Origin: Sergeia podlipaevii
Taxonomy: Eukaryota; Euglenozoa; Kinetoplastea; Trypanosomatida; Trypanosomatidae
Length of the DNA stretch: 28,238 nt
Direction: 5' to 3'
Assembly (NCBI GenBank): GCA_030849805.1
Contig: JASANZ010001971.1
Location: 1 to 28,238 of the forward strand
Each line of letters opens with the position of its first letter. Position 1 is the stretch's first letter. This document shows positions 26,507 through 28,238 of this stretch, in pieces. The notes beneath the pieces were generated by a model. The model worked only from the letters and a program-made list of their open reading frames with translations, ran no database searches and was not told where the DNA came from. Position numbers and translations under genes: made by a program.

Positions 26507-26540
26507 CTATCTATATATATATAGAGAGAGAGAGAGAGAT
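26507..26540. repeat. Compound (TA)n(GA)n microsatellite
   Basis: TATC/TA units pass into eight or nine GA units. This is the reverse-complement order of the CT/TA compounds at 14682 and 15233. Confidence 0.8.
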
Positions 26541-27159
26541 GCGTGTGTGTGTGTGCGTATGAATCTACGTTCCCTAAATATGACAAAAAAAATTTGACGA
26601 TGATGATGATAGCAACAACAACAAGATATATGTAATGCTATTTCGCTTTATAAGTATAAAAAAAATGTGAGGGCCACGTACCTAAATCAAATATCATTTA
26701 AAGAAAGAAGAAAAAAAAAGAGAAATATTCACAGTGCGGAGGGTCAATGAATGTGACAGGGCCTAATTCGAGGTTATTAAGCGCATGCAGAGCAATGTGA
26801 TCTAACGTACATTAGTTGCTCACCACAGCAATCATATGTACAAAAAAAAGGGGGAGGAGGAGGGAGCATTTTTTTTGCTCATTTTCTTTTTTAGAAGTTT
26901 CTTCTTTTTCCTTCTTCTTTTCGAAGAGCTCCTCATAAAACTGGATGATCTCCATCTCTTCATATAGTCATATATATCGTAAGCTATATATATATATATA
27001 TATGTAAATTTATAGACACAATCGCAGAGAGCTGAGTGGCCGTTCCGTTCTCCGTCACACCCACTTCTTTTTCGTGCATGAAGACTCTCTAGGTCCCGCA
27101 GGTTTCATTGAACACAAATGATGATAATAATAATAAGCTGTCTTGACGAAAAAAAAGGG

Positions 27160-27182
27160 CACACACACACACACACACACAG
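27160..27182. repeat. (CA)n microsatellite
   Basis: About eleven CA units following a short A/G run. Confidence 0.85.
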
Positions 27183-27344
27183 AGATAATACTCGTATCTG
27201 TGTTCTACCATGGTACTTGCGTATATATGTGCATAAATGAGAGAGAGAAAAAAAAAACGTGTATATGTGTGGCATCCACCAACTAAATGGCTTGCGGAAG
27301 AAAAAGCCTAGCGCCAAGCCACACCACCTGCATATAGCACCTTT

Positions 27345-27368
27345 ACACACACACACACACACACACAC
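27345..27368. repeat. (CA)n microsatellite
   Basis: About twelve CA units, the second CA run within 200 bases. Confidence 0.85.
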
Positions 27369-28238
27369 CGTCCAGTTGTTCATCTATAATCAACAAGACG
27401 GTGCATGTGAAGCGCACACGCATAGTGTGCAGAGTGTGTGACTTCTGTGTGTACAGGTGAGGGAAAAAGTGAGATGTGTGTGTGCGCTTAATATGCAGCC
27501 AGCTGCTCACCGCTAAACCAAAGAGTAGAGGTCCATAATACGTATATATATATATACATGTATATACCGCACATACGCACATTTTGATAAATGGATTATT
27601 GAGAAAAAAAAAGAAAAAAAGAAAAAATCGTGGGGGAGGGGAAGGGTTGCGGTAAGGCGGTGCGTCGCGTTGTTAGTTGCAGCTCAGCAGGTTACTCACA
27701 CACACGCACACACACGCATATAATTACCTTTTTGTATTGCTTTATATATAGAACGTGTGCGTTTTGCTGAGAGCTGCGGTGCCTTCCATGCGCTCCTATC
27801 AATGGGAAAAGTGACAAGTTGCAACACACACATATTGAAATGTTTGCTTGCGTGGCTTGTCGTCTGACTATGGTAAAACGCAGTCACAATATATTTTTTT
27901 TAAAGAAAAAAAAAGCTGCGACAGCCACATCCCTTTGAGATTAATGAGATGCGAATCAAGCGTGACAACGTCGCGAGCCAGAGAGAACATTTGCTCATCC
28001 AATACAAAGAAAGTAGTAAAAATTGAAATAGTATATAGTAAAAGTAATAGATGAACGAACAGAAAAAAAAAAAGATGACAACAAAAAGTTAAAAAAAAAA
28101 AAGAACATTAAAGTTGCAGTGGATAAGAGATAGTCGGTTAGAGTGGTCACACAGAGGGGAGAAAAAAAAAAAAGAGAAAGTAAAATAAATAATAATAAAA
28201 ATACACGCGAAACAGCCTGAGCGCTCATCAAAATATGC

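Larger units (their letters stand above)
25760..28238. other. Noncoding region upstream of the poly-Gln gene
   Basis: About 2.5 kb without a convincing gene on either strand. Its left part should hold the 5' UTR of the poly-Gln gene and its right part the 3' UTR of another minus-strand gene beyond the window. Repeats include CT at 26169-26193, an A27 run at 26404-26430, TA/GA at about 26507-26540 and CA runs at 27160-27182 and 27345-27368. Stretches at about 26740-26825 and 27745-27870 have ordinary complexity but show no tRNA-like structure or ORF by eye. Confidence 0.6.

Noticed and set aside
26740..26830. A possible tRNA or small RNA gene in a stretch of ordinary complexity
   Set aside because: No acceptor stem, anticodon arm or TTCGANTC-type T loop could be matched on either strand by eye; only a covariance-model search could settle it.
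1..28238. A strand-switch region or transcription start within the window
   Set aside because: All six supported genes are on the minus strand and no credible plus-strand gene exists, so no switch is visible.

Overview
The window looks like nuclear DNA of a trypanosomatid (Kinetoplastea). It holds six long intron-free ORFs, all on the minus strand, separated by 0.9-2.9 kb of A+T-rich DNA full of microsatellites and homopolymers. Just upstream of most start codons there is a pyrimidine tract followed by an AG, as expected for trans-splicing of a polycistronic transcript. No bacterial signals (ribosome binding sites, operon-type spacing, tRNA or rRNA genes) are visible. The genus cannot be decided by eye: proteins rich in Gln, Ala, Ser and Thr repeats with G+C-rich coding DNA fit several trypanosomatid genera. 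Coding DNA fills about 53% of the window.

Layout in transcription order (right to left). 25760-28238: no credible gene, rich in repeats, includes a 27-base A run. 19982-25759: a 1925-residue disordered protein with several poly-Gln tracts and a basic Arg/Gly/Ser tail, function unknown. 16353-19106: a 917-residue protein with a disordered N-terminal half and coiled-coil C-terminal half, function unknown. 12881-14338: a COQ10-type coenzyme Q-binding START-domain protein with a likely mitochondrial presequence and two low-complexity insertions inside the domain; it is the only gene assigned to a known family. Then three tandem genes, 9259-11400, 6034-7491 and 1864-3114, encode diverged members of one four-transmembrane family. 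1-1863: downstream noncoding DNA with a single N at 699 between two near-identical 57-base copies, probably an assembly join.

The most interesting content is the three-gene membrane family. The members share a pre-TM1 motif, a His-Glu/charged motif after TM2 and an ERxRR motif before TM3, yet differ strongly in loop and tail. Their layout (short outer loop between TM1 and TM2, tandem array) recalls amastins, but the amastin cysteines are absent, so that link is only a hypothesis. Neighbouring genes in trypanosomatid transcription units are usually not functionally related, and nothing here shows that the six genes act together. I do not see a clear new multi-gene system beyond this family.
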